Part shown: in pieces, positions 44,901 to 54,800 of the stretch
How the letters are laid out: each line of letters opens with the position of its first letter
Position numbering within the stretch: position 1 is the first letter of the stretch
Assembly (NCBI GenBank): GCA_965223105.1
Contig: OZ244987.1
Coordinates: 6,076,001-6,140,000, forward strand
Length of the DNA stretch: 64,000 nucleotides
Direction of reading: 5' to 3'
From: JABDMH01 sp965223105
Lineage (GTDB): Bacteria; Bacteroidota; Bacteroidia; Chitinophagales; Saprospiraceae
Translations under genes and position numbers: made by a program
The notes under the pieces: generated by a model
What the model was told of the DNA's origin: nothing
Databases searched by the model: none
Seen by the model: only the letters and a program-made list of their open reading frames with translations

Positions 44901-46336
44901 CCGGCAAGACTGTCAACAGAGATCCAGGTTATGACTCCGCTATTCGACAAAGTGACGTTATAATCGGCAATGCAAACCGCAGTCGGTGCTAAGTCATCGA
45001 CTACACTTAATGCGGCATACAGACTGTCGATATTGTCACATTCATCGATCACCTGATAGAGCAGACAGTAATCACCTTTCACCAGACCCGCTGCTGATCC
45101 TCCATTCTCCAAGGGAGGGGATACAGGACCATCAATCACTTTGACTTGCACATCAGCAATATTGCTGCAAGCATCAATTCCATCGGCAGTTGGGATATTT
45201 CCCATCGCCGAACAATCATGGATTCCAGCAGACAAGAAAAACTGTGGAACACTATCCATCCCATTATGATCGAAGCACAGATCAGAACTATCAGAGGAAG
45301 GAGTAATAAAAAAGCCTTCTGGATCGGTGGTATCTATGATTTCTATGGTTTGCAGATGGGGATCTATAACTCTTGTCGGATTACACCAGTCGAGAAACCT
45401 CCACCGAAGTTGGTATTTGTCTAGACAATGTCCAGGCCAATCTATGGTATCAACGGCTACCATTAAGCCACAGTAGACATTTCCGGGAATCAGGGGATGG
45501 CCCTCATATAAGGGAAATCCTGTTTGCTCCAGCTCAGCATATGGACCTGAGACCGAATCACAGGATATCATCGTATCCGATGGAAAGACGATATCATCAA
45601 CTGCAATGGTGTCTATGATCGTTGTATCCGTACAAGTAAAAGCGCAATCCTCCCCATCCTTGCCATAGATACTCCAATGCCGGAAGATGGTATCCAGGTC
45701 ACAGTCCACTTTGATATGTTCGGTTAATAGCTGCACCACAATGCTGGGAGATAAGTGGGTGATTCCATCACTACAAGTGTCAATGGCTGGATTGACATCG
45801 GGGTCTTCAAAAAGATTCTCCACAAAGAATGGATCATTGCAGGCAATAGTATCTCTTTCACAAATAATCCGTGGCAGCACATTTAAGGCCATGGAGCAAT
45901 GTGGACCCGATGGATAGGGTGCGGAATAGAAGTGAAGGGTCAATTGTTGGCCAATGTAGCCACAAGCCTCGGCGATTCTGATTTGATTTGGATTTCCATT
46001 GGCGTCTCCGGGATGGGTAATACTCAGAGGGTCCGTAAGCCTAGTCCCATCGGGGGCTTCAAGCTCAATGGAATCAAAGCAAGTATTGCCAGCAAAAGCT
46101 CCTGTCAATTGGCGTAAAATGGCTAAGGTAACCCTCAGTTGGTCACCTCCATCATTTCCATTCTGCTGATATCCTACAGGTAGGTTAATCACTTTGTCGG
46201 GACAACAATTTTGTCCGAGGGCATTGTTGGGAAGGCCAACCTCAAAGAGGAAAATGGTAATGACACATACGAGCAGCCGGAAGTTGAGGGCACGATTGTT
46301 CCATCCAACCGTTGTCAGGTAGGCAAAATTCTTCAT
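41996..46336 (-). CDS. Giant T9SS-secreted protein with HYR-like repeats, dockerin-like and cohesin-like modules
   Basis: 1446 residues. The N-terminus has a long signal peptide (LVCVITIFLFEVGLPNNALGQ). The body (to about 1050) is rich in Cys and Asp and holds several HYR/Ig-like units with phrases such as DTTDPEG, DKTPPTIIEELEDVEVDC and KPELTIQGADEIPIPNC. At about 1105-1155 is a dockerin-like pair (ISTIDLLKIQKHILG and ADANDDGKINPIDLVQLRKL); the first loop is degenerate. At about 1220-1340 follows a beta-sandwich like cohesin-type modules (QLQWIVDASALEIQGI). The last 80 residues are a type A T9SS sorting domain (NVPNPFEDRTSIQFTLP ... GLFYQ-like end). Surface adhesin or matrix protein is likely; no enzyme motif is seen. 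Confidence 0.85.
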   Translation of the reverse strand: MKNFAYLTTVGWNNRALNFRLLVCVITIFLFEVGLPNNALGQNCCPDKVINLPVGYQQNGNDGGDQLRVTLAILRQLTGAFAGNTCFDSIELEAPDGTRLTDPLSITHPGDANGNPNQIRIAEACGYIGQQLTLHFYSAPYPSGPHCSMALNVLPRIICERDTIACNDPFFVENLFEDPDVNPAIDTCSDGITHLSPSIVVQLLTEHIKVDCDLDTIFRHWSIYGKDGEDCAFTCTDTTIIDTIAVDDIVFPSDTMISCDSVSGPYAELEQTGFPLYEGHPLIPGNVYCGLMVAVDTIDWPGHCLDKYQLRWRFLDWCNPTRVIDPHLQTIEIIDTTDPEGFFITPSSDSSDLCFDHNGMDSVPQFFLSAGIHDCSAMGNIPTADGIDACSNIADVQVKVIDGPVSPPLENGGSAAGLVKGDYCLLYQVIDECDNIDSLYAALSVVDDLAPTAVCIADYNVTLSNSGVITWISVDSLAGYFADNCGIEAVYGRRKIDWRTACGADDPDSYLAQFYAEKYEWYQIDGINCSEAIDSGYADFIPVCCEDVGTGVMVEILYIDQSCNTSTCWLTLHVEDKTPPTIIEELEDVEVDCDVYFQCQQPQVENPDGTFNKDSLAKYFGTYKPVLNGVFPVDNQFYVKDSTCELSGGTLVRMDTGRMMNHGIYSDNCSDFVEEVVEVAFDDCGGWIKRTFQFSNGLNKVQYIYVVRRCPLNPADFSFPDEVVKIKECTELVRDISGNFGGALHPDEIGELDYLGTGSCAKVAIGYWDKLFTPVAGSSNCKTVQRTWCVYDACLIPTQTGIPADFRDWTISDTSYAFKYVQYIHIVDTIKPELTIQGADEIPIPNCELDGFTRSIGATDNCGLQGVSWSLSDASGEIANGTGTTINLGFPLPAGQYLVIWTAKDLCGNIQTIDDPFKLVSEKKPELVMRPSMIVALNPMDLDNNGSFDVAMGEIWAEEYNVSSRNACTGLDDNLVYYIQRDSGLLSPPVPTEGGSLSLDCDDMVSNPTVINVLIWAVDTSQGTADYVNAVLIIQDNHNVCQSVNQSSIVIGGQISTEMKEEVAQVAVKVSMGNLDFSEITSHDGSYSFRIPSNIVAEVKPEKNVNHANGISTIDLLKIQKHILGIKAIDSPYKMIAADANDDGKINPIDLVQLRKLLIGKIDELPSNKSWRFVDRAHNFSSVADAIEASYPESVLISTATEVSESPDFVAVKIGDLNNTVVTSRSTGRSAPKALIGVEDRQLQNGEQYAIPIDLTPLGSMEGLQLQWIVDASALEIQGISSHGFKLEDQMVNLRPEDVRLSWSAPQAINGAKLILTVRALKETLLSTALSLGQDLSPEVVISDEDSQTLALKFTRGEPKIGQFVVDQNVPNPFEDRTSIQFTLPVQGQVSVMIYDASGRLVSTHRAHYEEGIHQFEIDGRSLPDGFLFYQVQSEYGTHTRKMLRL

Positions 46337-46667
46337 GAGACCTTTTTTTAGTCGTTTCGTAATCTTTTTGAGATGGTGCGGTCCTGGAAAAAAGAATCAG
46401 CCGGTCTATTGATGGTGCAGAGATTACAAGGGATCAATCATTTAGTCGATACCTTAACTCTATAACAAATATGTAAATAAACTTTAATATGTAAAAAATT
46501 AATATTTAAAGATTTTTATATTATTTTTTTATTGTATATATTTTGATGTGTTCAAATTAATTATGAATAGGAGAAATTGATATATGTTATTCCAAAATGT
46601 CCAGTATCTAGATTTCGACATCATTTTGCTATACATAGGCCGTCGAAGACGGCATGGGAGAGTTTAC
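46337..46667. other. Gene-free, very AT-rich stretch upstream of the 1446-aa gene
   Basis: About 330 bases between the giant gene and intron copy 2. The middle (46460-46570) is extremely AT-rich. It holds CATATTTG at 46466-46473 on the minus strand, one base away from the TAnnTTTG element, with no clear -33 TTG, so it is only a weak promoter candidate. A small palindrome GCCGTC-GAA-GACGGC lies at 46639-46653, just outside the intron 3' end. No coding frame is supported. Confidence 0.5.
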
Positions 46668-48639
46668 ATCGAGTAGAGAGAAGTAAGATAAACTTTTAGA
46701 CCTGCAAACTGCAAAGGAGTTTATCCTACTTCGCCCTCTCACACCACCGGACATACGGTTCACGTATCACGGCGGTTCTTAGAGTAATTTGGTAATGGAT
46801 GGAACCGACTGTGCAGCAGGTGCAATGACGCGAGTCCAACTGTATCAAAGTAATGGTTCGGATATGCAGCATTCATATGGCTTGCACCCGAATTCCACCA
46901 GGCTCCGCGCTGATTAAACGATGACAGCACCGCTCTTTCCTCGCTAAGTCCTCGGGATATCAGTGCGCTCTTTCTCGTCCAATTCCGCTTCATCTGGCGC
47001 CATTTAATCTTCCTCAAGTGGCGCCGTATCCAGCCATCCAGTTCCTTCGTGAATCCTCTCACCTCACTGAGCGAAAAGTAACTCATCCACCCAGCCAACA
47101 GTGGGTTGAGGTTCTCTTTCACGAAGCGCTCAAGGTTCCTGCCCTTCCCCATTCTCATCCTCACCTTAACCTTGTTCTTGAATCGCTTGATACTCCATTT
47201 GGCAACCTTAAACTTCACCGGGTTGTTGCTTGTAAAACTATAACCCAGCAGCTTACGATTCCATGGTCGATCCAGGGTGCTCTTCTCTCCATTGACTTTT
47301 AGCTTTAGCTTCTGCTCAATGAAGCCCTTTAGGCTTTCCATTACTCGTTCTCCTGAGCGTTTGGTCTTCACCTATATCTGAAAATCATCCGCATATCGTA
47401 CAAAGTAATGCCCCCGCTTCTCCAACTCTTTATCTAACTCGTCCAACACAATGTTTGATAACAATGGTGATAACGGGCTGCCTTGTGGGGTCCCTTTCTT
47501 CCGAATTTGTTCCATGCCGTTCACCATCATCCCACTTCGCAGATACCGCTCTATCAGATGGATTACGCGTCGATCCGATATCCGATTGCTCAGCTTACTT
47601 AGTAGGCGTTGATGGTTTACTTCATCGAAAAACTTCGCAAGGTCCATATCTACAACCCATCTTCGTCCTGTGTTAATATGATCCCGGGCTGTACGTAGTG
47701 CCTGATGGGCACTCCGCCCTACTCGAAAACCATAACTCCATTCCGAAAATTCTGCGTCGTAATATGGACTCAGTACTTGGTGTATGCCTTGTTGTATCAT
47801 CCGGTCTACCACTGTCGGTATGCCTAGCATCCGAACTCCACCTCCCGGCTTTGGTATCTCTACCATCCGCACTCGTTGGGGGTAGTAGCTGTCTGTCAAC
47901 AAGGACGCTTTGATCCCTGACCAATGCTTATCTAGATGCGGCTTTAGTTCCTCTACAGTCATGCCATCTATGCCACCACTGCCTTGGTTATTGTACACTC
48001 GCATATAAGCTTCGATCATGTTCCCACGACTGACTATTTGCTCCATTAGCTCAGTCGGTAGCTCGCTCTTGGCTTTATTATTCCCCGGTCCGTTTGTCGC
48101 TCTCATCAGTTATCTCTTGCTTTCCGAGCCGTACCTCCCCAATGAGACCATTCCATCCCAGAAATGGCTCCTGCTACTCCTAATCGTACCGTTAACAATA
48201 ATCCATAAGCGTCTTAACTCTAAGTTCGGCCCTTCGCACTGACAGTCTCAATGCTACTATGGCCTCGGCTGACTTCTGCTGACTCAACTTTGTGTCTCCA
48301 CTCAGCTTGTGGTATAAGTCCGTATCCTTCTCGGATATGCTTCCTAAATGATCCACTTGCCAACAGATCTCCCCGGGTAATGCGCAAATACCTTCACATT
48401 TATGCCTGCCACATATACATAATCACCTCCTGTGCAAGTATTGGACTTTAGAGATATAGGCCTCCTCATCCGGTGACAATGCCTAACTATGTGATTCCTG
48501 TTCGTCAGGCCAATGCTTTGCCTTCGGCTTCCTCCAACCATATCCTCGCAGATATAATCTTGCCGTTCAGCTAATGCTTCCCCTTGCCGGGTGCATAGAG
48601 GACTTTCACCTCCAAGTATTTGCGCCCTGCCGGGCGCAC
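46668..48639 (-). mobile_element. Group IIC intron, near full length (copy 2)
   Basis: Minus strand, 1972 bases, from GTGCGCCCGG at 48639 to CTCTACTCGAT at 46668. The 5' 530 bases form the ribozyme domains I-III region, the reverse transcriptase follows, then domain V (hairpin at about 46743-46777) and domain VI (stem of GAAGTAGGATAAA with TTTATCTTACTTC). The size, the position directly behind a terminator hairpin and the orientation are those of group IIC introns. Copies 1 and 3 share the same ends. The intron protein is interrupted by one stop codon, so it can move only if another protein helps or the stop is read through. Confidence 0.9.
46760..48106 (-). pseudogene. ltrA: Group II intron reverse transcriptase/maturase with one in-frame amber codon
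   Basis: The frame encodes a complete protein of about 448 residues apart from a TAG at 47372-47374. Before the stop are the reverse-transcriptase motifs: RMLGIPTVVDRMIQQGIHQV, WSYGFRVGRSAHQAL, DMDLAKFFDEVNH, KGTPQGSPLSPLLSNIVLDE and the catalytic YADD in FVRYADDFQI. The stop replaces the next residue, most likely tyrosine (TAT or TAC to TAG). The frame continues with VKTKRSGERVMESLKGF, the thumb and the maturase domain (LLAGWMSYFSLSEVRGF). The start ATG is at 48106. No frameshift is present. Confidence 0.9.
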
Positions 48640-48642
48640 CTA

Positions 48643-48679
48643 CGAAAAGGGTCCGCGAGTACGAGACTCGCGGACTCCC
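48643..48679 (-). terminator. Terminator of the 783-aa T9SS gene (intron 2 target)
   Basis: GTCCGCGAGT and ACTCGCGGAC form a 10-bp GC-rich stem with the loop CTCGT (minus strand), followed by CCCTTTTCGTAG and then the intron 5' end GTGCG at 48639. It lies about 85 bases behind the stop of the T9SS cargo gene. Confidence 0.8.
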
Positions 48680-48762
48680 ATGAAGGTCTCAAAAAGAAGA
48701 TTTGTATGATCAAAACCACCTCTTTGAGGCCTGATGACGGCTCACTCCTTCGCTTAACTCTG

Positions 48763-51111
48763 TCAATACTGCCAGAGCATTTTGCCCGTGTAGATAGATG
48801 TAGGTGTTTTAAGCCGGTAAATCAAGATACCTTTTGACAATGCCGAATTTGGTTTGAATCTGAATTGTTGACTCCCTGCTGGATAAGTTCGTGATTGTAG
48901 ATCGACGGCACTGCCTTCGAGGTCCATGACCTCTAGTGTTACCTGTCCTGCCACCTCATTATTGAAGGGTATGACGGTAGAATGACTAAAGGGGTTTGGT
49001 TGATTAAGACTGACTAGGACCTTGGCTCTTGCTTCATTTTCGGGATCCTCCCCTGCCCTATGTGTTCCTGTACGCTCTCCATTGGCCAGTAAGCTCCTGC
49101 CCGTACAGGTGACGGCCGAGATCGTTAAGATATGGGTGCTGTTGGGTGAAGTGTTGCCACTGGTATCTGTATAGGTCCAAGTAATCGTATAGACGGTATC
49201 TTGGTTACCATTTTGCAAAGTGACATCGATGTTTTCGATCTTAACTGTATCCACCTCGCAATCCTCGTTAATGATGAATAATGACATCACTGCCTGCCCT
49301 TCAATATCTCGATTGTAAACGTCCCTCCATTCGTCCGGGGGAATACAGTCAGAACCATTGGTCGTCTTGGTCACATTGTCTATTACAGTGATGGTATCTG
49401 TAATGATGAAAGGAGCAAAACAATCACCTGTAATGGTATAATCCACATAGTGTACACCCACAGGGTAATCTCCAGAGGCATCTGCACCTGATGCAAAAGC
49501 ATAGGGAGAGTTATTGGTGATGACCACATCGGGGCTGACACTGCAGGGGCTTAGGGTAATAGGTTGTACCTCTACGGTATCAAAACATTCACATCGCATG
49601 ATATTGGTATTTCCGCCATACATATTCGGCCTGCCCTCAATGGCTATAGTGATCGCAATGGTTTGCTTGCAGCTATCTCTCCTGTTGCCATTACTGCCGA
49701 GTAAATACCAGGTGCGAGTGATGGTTCCAAAGTTGTTACACATTTCCACCTCGGTAATGCTGTCTAGTGCAGGAGGACAGGCCTGTCCCATCACAATCAC
49801 CTCAGGAGATCCAAACAGGACATGGAGATCTTCAAGATCAGGTGGAACTTGATCACAAGGTACGTTTACGGTATCAAGGCCATCACAAACCAGCTCCACC
49901 GTTCCCTCGCCTTTTACGTGAAGTGAGCACCATCCAAAGGAAGAGAGACCATGATTATTGGTCGCTTTGACCCAATATTTGATGGTGTCACCTAAATCTG
50001 CACAGGTAATAGCCAGGCACGAATCCAATTGAGTGGTGTCCCTTCCCACAAGCACTTCAACCAATTCACTACAAGTTTCAGTTACATCTACCGGCAACAA
50101 GTCTATACTGAGACAGACTGAATCTTTATCAGCAGGCAGGGTATAATTGGCCAATGAAGCACATGCAATTAGAGGGGCATCATCCCAAACATCTACATAA
50201 AATGTACAGGTATCTCGATTTTCGCAAGCATCCTCGGCAATGTAATCCAGTCGATGTCGACCCGTATCAAGTTCCACGATATTTCCAGAGAAATACTTTC
50301 CATCAATGAGATAAAACCTCTTGATGTCGCCATCGGGGGTGCATTCATCTGTCGCCGGATATCTTCCCAGTGGAAAGATTGCCTCACACTCACCCATACT
50401 CTCATTGATCATCACCCGGATGGTGTCACCATCTGGGCAACCCGAAATGACGGGGGCCACCGTATCGGCCACTATGATTTCCTGAAGACAGGTTGTATCT
50501 TCTAAATTGCAACAATTGATTAAAGTCCACTCCCGAATAATTTTCGTCATGCAAGAACCAACCACATTGGTCTCCCAATCTTCATAGGTAAAAAGAACCT
50601 TGCAGTGCTCGCCAATGGCATGGCCATCCACAGTTGGGAAACCCGTGACTTCCGGTCCAGTATCGTCCAAGCAGTAAACGATTACGTTACCTGGGCATTC
50701 CAACGTACTAAAATCCGGTATTCGGATGTTTATGGTCTGGGTGAAGGTCAAACGTTGACCTCCAAGGTAGAATGCGCACCATTGGATTTCATAAGTCTTT
50801 ATATAAGGTGGTGCTGGATCTGCATCACAATCATACTTGGTCAAGGAATAATCGCAAATGGAGATTCTCTCCAGACATGTACTGTCTACGGTTATGAAAA
50901 GATCTGGTGAGTCCATCAAGGGATCAAAAAGACAGGATGTGTCTAAGACCAGCTTACCATCAATAGGTAAAATAACTGCGTCCTTACAGGGATCATAGTT
51001 ATCGAATGATCCAGCATGGAGGGTATGATGACCCATGAAAGGTAGCATGCCAAAACAAAGTGCTAAGACAAGCCCTACTCTGGCAGGTATAGTCTTCTTA
51101 TTTCTACTCAT
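48763..51111 (-). CDS. Large T9SS-secreted HYR-like protein
   Basis: 782 residues from the ATG at 51111, which precedes a signal peptide (RVGLVLALCFGMLPFMGHHTLHAG); the frame itself opens at 51144. The body is Cys-rich with repeated HYR-like units, for example TLECPGNVIVYCLDDTGPEV, DTVAPVISGCPDGDTI and CDGLDTVNVPCDQVPPDL. The last ~80 residues are a T9SS sorting domain (NQPNPFSHSTVIPFNNE, then LSKGILIYRLKTPTSIYTGK). It lacks the dockerin-like module of its two neighbours. It probably sits on the cell surface. It has a good promoter at 51193-51224 and its own terminator, so it is probably transcribed alone. Confidence 0.85.
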   Translation of the reverse strand: MSRNKKTIPARVGLVLALCFGMLPFMGHHTLHAGSFDNYDPCKDAVILPIDGKLVLDTSCLFDPLMDSPDLFITVDSTCLERISICDYSLTKYDCDADPAPPYIKTYEIQWCAFYLGGQRLTFTQTINIRIPDFSTLECPGNVIVYCLDDTGPEVTGFPTVDGHAIGEHCKVLFTYEDWETNVVGSCMTKIIREWTLINCCNLEDTTCLQEIIVADTVAPVISGCPDGDTIRVMINESMGECEAIFPLGRYPATDECTPDGDIKRFYLIDGKYFSGNIVELDTGRHRLDYIAEDACENRDTCTFYVDVWDDAPLIACASLANYTLPADKDSVCLSIDLLPVDVTETCSELVEVLVGRDTTQLDSCLAITCADLGDTIKYWVKATNNHGLSSFGWCSLHVKGEGTVELVCDGLDTVNVPCDQVPPDLEDLHVLFGSPEVIVMGQACPPALDSITEVEMCNNFGTITRTWYLLGSNGNRRDSCKQTIAITIAIEGRPNMYGGNTNIMRCECFDTVEVQPITLSPCSVSPDVVITNNSPYAFASGADASGDYPVGVHYVDYTITGDCFAPFIITDTITVIDNVTKTTNGSDCIPPDEWRDVYNRDIEGQAVMSLFIINEDCEVDTVKIENIDVTLQNGNQDTVYTITWTYTDTSGNTSPNSTHILTISAVTCTGRSLLANGERTGTHRAGEDPENEARAKVLVSLNQPNPFSHSTVIPFNNEVAGQVTLEVMDLEGSAVDLQSRTYPAGSQQFRFKPNSALSKGILIYRLKTPTSIYTGKMLWQY

Positions 51112-51192
51112 CTCAATAATGTTAATTGGTAACAGGCTGATCAATATTGAGATGAGACCCTTATTAACTACTAATCAAACTACAATATATTA

Positions 51193-51224
51193 CAAATATA
51201 CGTAATGTATTTATAATGCGCAAG
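51193..51224 (-). promoter_or_regulatory. Bacteroidota-type promoter of the 782-aa T9SS gene
   Basis: On the minus strand CTTG (51224-51221) is followed after 20 bases by TATATTTG (51200-51193), an exact match to the Bacteroidota -7 element TAnnTTTG. The start codon lies about 75 bases downstream of the predicted start of transcription (about 51186). Confidence 0.6.
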
Positions 51225-51547
51225 GGTCCTGGCAATCATTGTACCCGGAAGTAGTCACAAGGTGATCAGTCAGAGCGGAGAAGAGACTCGAAAATGTATT
51301 GCGAGCTGCCTAAGCACCTTGCAGAATACAGGAATCAATAGGAATAACCAGAGGTTCATCTTTTCAAAGTTAAGTTTGGTATGGCATCACATTAAGAACA
51401 ATTATCATACCAAAAAGCAATGTCGCACTGCAGTTCCTCCATTACTAGAAATTTCAATTGCATTTTTGATACAGGCGAAATTGATCCTACCTCATAGAGA
51501 GGCTGGTAGTGGAGCTACTCTATGATTTCAACCATTTTATTATGAAG
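51225..51547. other. Gene-free stretch between the T9SS gene promoter and intron fragment
   Basis: About 320 bases without a supported gene. A plus-strand frame of 87 codons (51262-51525) shows no signal, no family likeness and no clear start context, and I leave it out. The 3' half of the intron that should adjoin the fragment at 51548 is not found here, so the rest was lost by deletion. Confidence 0.5.
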
Positions 51548-51726
51548 TGTTCGTCAACGGATTTGGAGCCAGTATTTTGCCTATGGCTTCCTTGGGCGAC
51601 TGCTAAGGGGTGATACCCGGTCAACCATGTCCGCCCAGACATAATCTTGCCGTTTAGCTAATGCTCCCTCCTACCGGGTACATAGAGACCTTACACCTCC
51701 AAGTATCTGCACTCTGCCGGGTGCAC
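51548..51726 (-). mobile_element. Group IIC intron 5' fragment (copy 3)
   Basis: 179 bases on the minus strand starting GTGCACCCGG at 51726 and running through GGAGGTGTAAGGTCTCT, the conserved AAACGGCAAGATTATGTCTG segment and ACGAACA. It matches the first ~150 bases of copies 1 and 2, with one insertion of about 28 bases near 51590-51620. The remaining 1.8 kb, including the reverse transcriptase and domains V-VI, is absent. It sits directly behind the terminator of the 1746-aa gene. Confidence 0.85.
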
Positions 51727-51730
51727 AATG

Positions 51731-51762
51731 AAAAAGCCCCCCTCTACAGAGTAGAGAGAGGC
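51731..51762 (-). terminator. Terminator of the 1746-aa T9SS gene (intron 3 target)
   Basis: GCCTCTCTCTAC and GTAGAGGGGGGC form a 12-bp stem with two G-U pairs and a 3-base loop (TCT), followed by TTTTT CATT and the intron 5' end. It lies about 77 bases behind the stop of the giant gene. Confidence 0.85.
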
Positions 51763-51838
51763 CATCCCAAAAACCGATTTTTATTTACCTCTAAAACTCG
51801 GTTCGACTTACACAATCGTTACTCATGATCTAGACTGA

Positions 51839-54800
51839 TTACTCAATCACGATCATCTTCTTAGTAGCAGTGAATGCTTCAGTATCCAACTGATAGTATA
51901 GTACTCCAGTAGTGCTGAGATCAGAACGCTTGAATGTTACTTCATTATAACCTTTGGCGTAATCGCCGTCCACTACTTTGACTACTTTACCAGTTACATC
52001 GTAAACAGTGATGCTCGCGCTCATTGATTCAGGTAAGTTGAAACCTACAACGGTTGCTTCATTGAATGGGTTAGGTTCGTTTTGCAATAATGCAAACCCA
52101 CCCTGTACAAGAGCACCAGTGTAGTTTAAGCTTACATCATGAATTTGATCAGCACTGTTGTATGCTTCTGCAGCTGTTATGCGGCTGTTGACTGTCATAG
52201 CGTCACTTAGTTGTACACCAGATTTCGCTTCGACAACAACACTGAAGACCACTTCATCTTGATCGATGCTCATGCCTTCAGCCACGTTCCAGCTGGTTGT
52301 GATTAATCCATCTTCGATTCTATTCATTCCGAAGTTGTCTCCTGTCATTTCAATTACGCCAGACTCGACATTGACAATGCGTAATGCATTCTTATCAAGG
52401 TTTAGCGTAAACTGATATCCAGTGATATCATTAAAGTTATTGGCACGGAAGTCAACTTTGTACTGATTGCCGGCAATGAGTTGAGCATCATCGACATTGA
52501 AGACGAGTGATTTGCCTGAACGACCGGCTCCAACAGCACCGTCAGCGCTATTATCAACGTCACCAACTTTAACTCCTAGCCAATCCACTACCATGATACC
52601 TTGTACTGGATCGATCACGTATTTCTCATCATTGTTGATCTTGTTAAAGAACCTCCAACTATCAACGTTGCTAAATTCATCTGCTTTACCTAGGATCACT
52701 TTCCTGATCTCTAACAAGTCGAGTGCACTGATTCTGCCATCAACGTTGGCATCAGCAGCAATTTGCTTGTATTCAGAATCAAGAGCAGCTTTGCCCAGGA
52801 TGTGCTTCTGGATTTTAACCAGATCAAGTGTACTTACACCATTGTCGACACCGATGGTCTTCTTAGGTGTAATGGTCACTTTCTGACCGCTTAAAATCGT
52901 CGAAGTCAGGTTATATACTCCTTGCAGAGTAGTTGCTCCATTGATGTTCTGGCCGTTCTCCAATTGAGCGGTTACTTCAACTTGTGCTACGCTTTCTTCC
53001 AGTTCAGTTACAATCACACCAGAAATGGCATTGCTGATATCACCGCAGCCACCCATGTTGTTCTGAACAATCAAGATCACATCACAGAAGTCAGCACTGC
53101 CAGACTCACTGACTACCCACATGCGGACAGTATGAGTTCCAACGTGCTCGCAACCCAATGCCAAGCTATCAAGGTCACCCTCGTCAAATTCACCATTCAG
53201 CGTATCTCCGTCTTCCAAGAATTCTATGTAGAATCCAAGAGTCTCGTCCTCTTCTCCACATGGAGCAGAGCTGCTGCGGTCGAATTCGTCAGCCCAAACT
53301 GCACCTTTGGCGGTATCGATTTGACCGTCTTGGTCTCGATCCCACGGAGTCAGTTCAACGGTTAAGCTGGTAATACATACAGGTGAAGGTTTCTTGCCGG
53401 CTTCTACAGTAAAGAAGTATTCACAATAGCCTTCATTTTGACACTCATCGGTGGTGCGTACTTTCAACACATAATCTCCCGTAGGTAGATCTTCAACTGT
53501 GATCTCAACCTGGTCGGTTTCCTCACTATTTAATTCATCGTCATCACTATCGACCACAAACTCTTCACCATCCTTGGTAATGTCTTTCAACTCCCAGTGG
53601 TATTTAATCAATCCACAGGCATCGGTAATGTCGACTGTTGCATTCAATGTATAATAACATCCTGCAGCATCAACTGATCCACCATCTTCCACCGGTCCAG
53701 TGATAACACATACCGGAGGAGTTGTATCGCGTACGATGATTTTCTGGATACAAGGTCCAACTACAGAACCTTCCCTATTTTTCCACCATAGCGGATCGAC
53801 AGGTTTTCCGTCGCACCAGTCAGCAAAGTACCAGTGACGGAGGATCTTATAACATCCGGCGTCACCTCCAACGATCTTGAATACTTGATCTTCGTAGGCA
53901 ATGCCAATGATGCGACAATCATCATCGAACTTATAGGTTGCAAATCCAGTACTGTCAGGACCGGCAGCACCAATGATGTTGCCACTGCCATCAGGATCAT
54001 ATTCCAGACCACAGGCAATCACCTCAGTATCGTAAGGTACATCGAACATGTACTTATTCAACTCACACTGATTTCCAACCCAGATTCTTTGATGTCTGTA
54101 GATCGTATCCGGAATATGGCCTGAGGAATGCTCTTCATTTGGAGGACATCCTTGCCAGATCTTAAATTTACGATAGATCACACCTTGACCGCAGTGGTCA
54201 AAATCACACCAGATCTCTTGCTCACACTGTACATTTTCAGCACAGTTAACAGCTACGACACCATGCTGCAATTCGATCTCATCATCGAAGAATTCACAAT
54301 GCGTCCAACTGGAGTCTTTCCAAATGTATCCAAGATGCTCGTCGTATACTCTAATCTGCGTGTCTCGAACGTAGCAAGAACATACGTAATCATTAAATGT
54401 GATTTCACAGTCGATTGGGTTCCAATCTTCATCAACATAGTTTCCATAAGGATCTACCCAAGCTTTGCGGTATCCACCTAAGATCGCATCGAGTGAATCT
54501 TGGGCTTCCTGATCACCAGTCTTGGCCAAATCAACAATCCACTGTAAGCTCACAGGATGAACTTCACCGGGATAGTCATACTTACCTTGCTTATAAGTGT
54601 AACATGAAATCTCAACCTCATCATAAACGTCTTTACCTATGCTCACTGGAGTCTTGTCTTCAACCCATACTTTCGTCCAGGCCTTAGACCAGTTGCACCA
54701 GTAGTCCATAACGAGAATTTCAACTGTTACAGGACCACAAGCATCTTCGCAGCTGAATGGTACAGCATCACTCCATCCACCTCCAATTTGCTCATAAATA

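Noticed and set aside
46760..48106. Reading the amber codon as pyrrolysine or programmed readthrough
   Set aside because: Nothing around it suggests such a mechanism; a point mutation is simpler.
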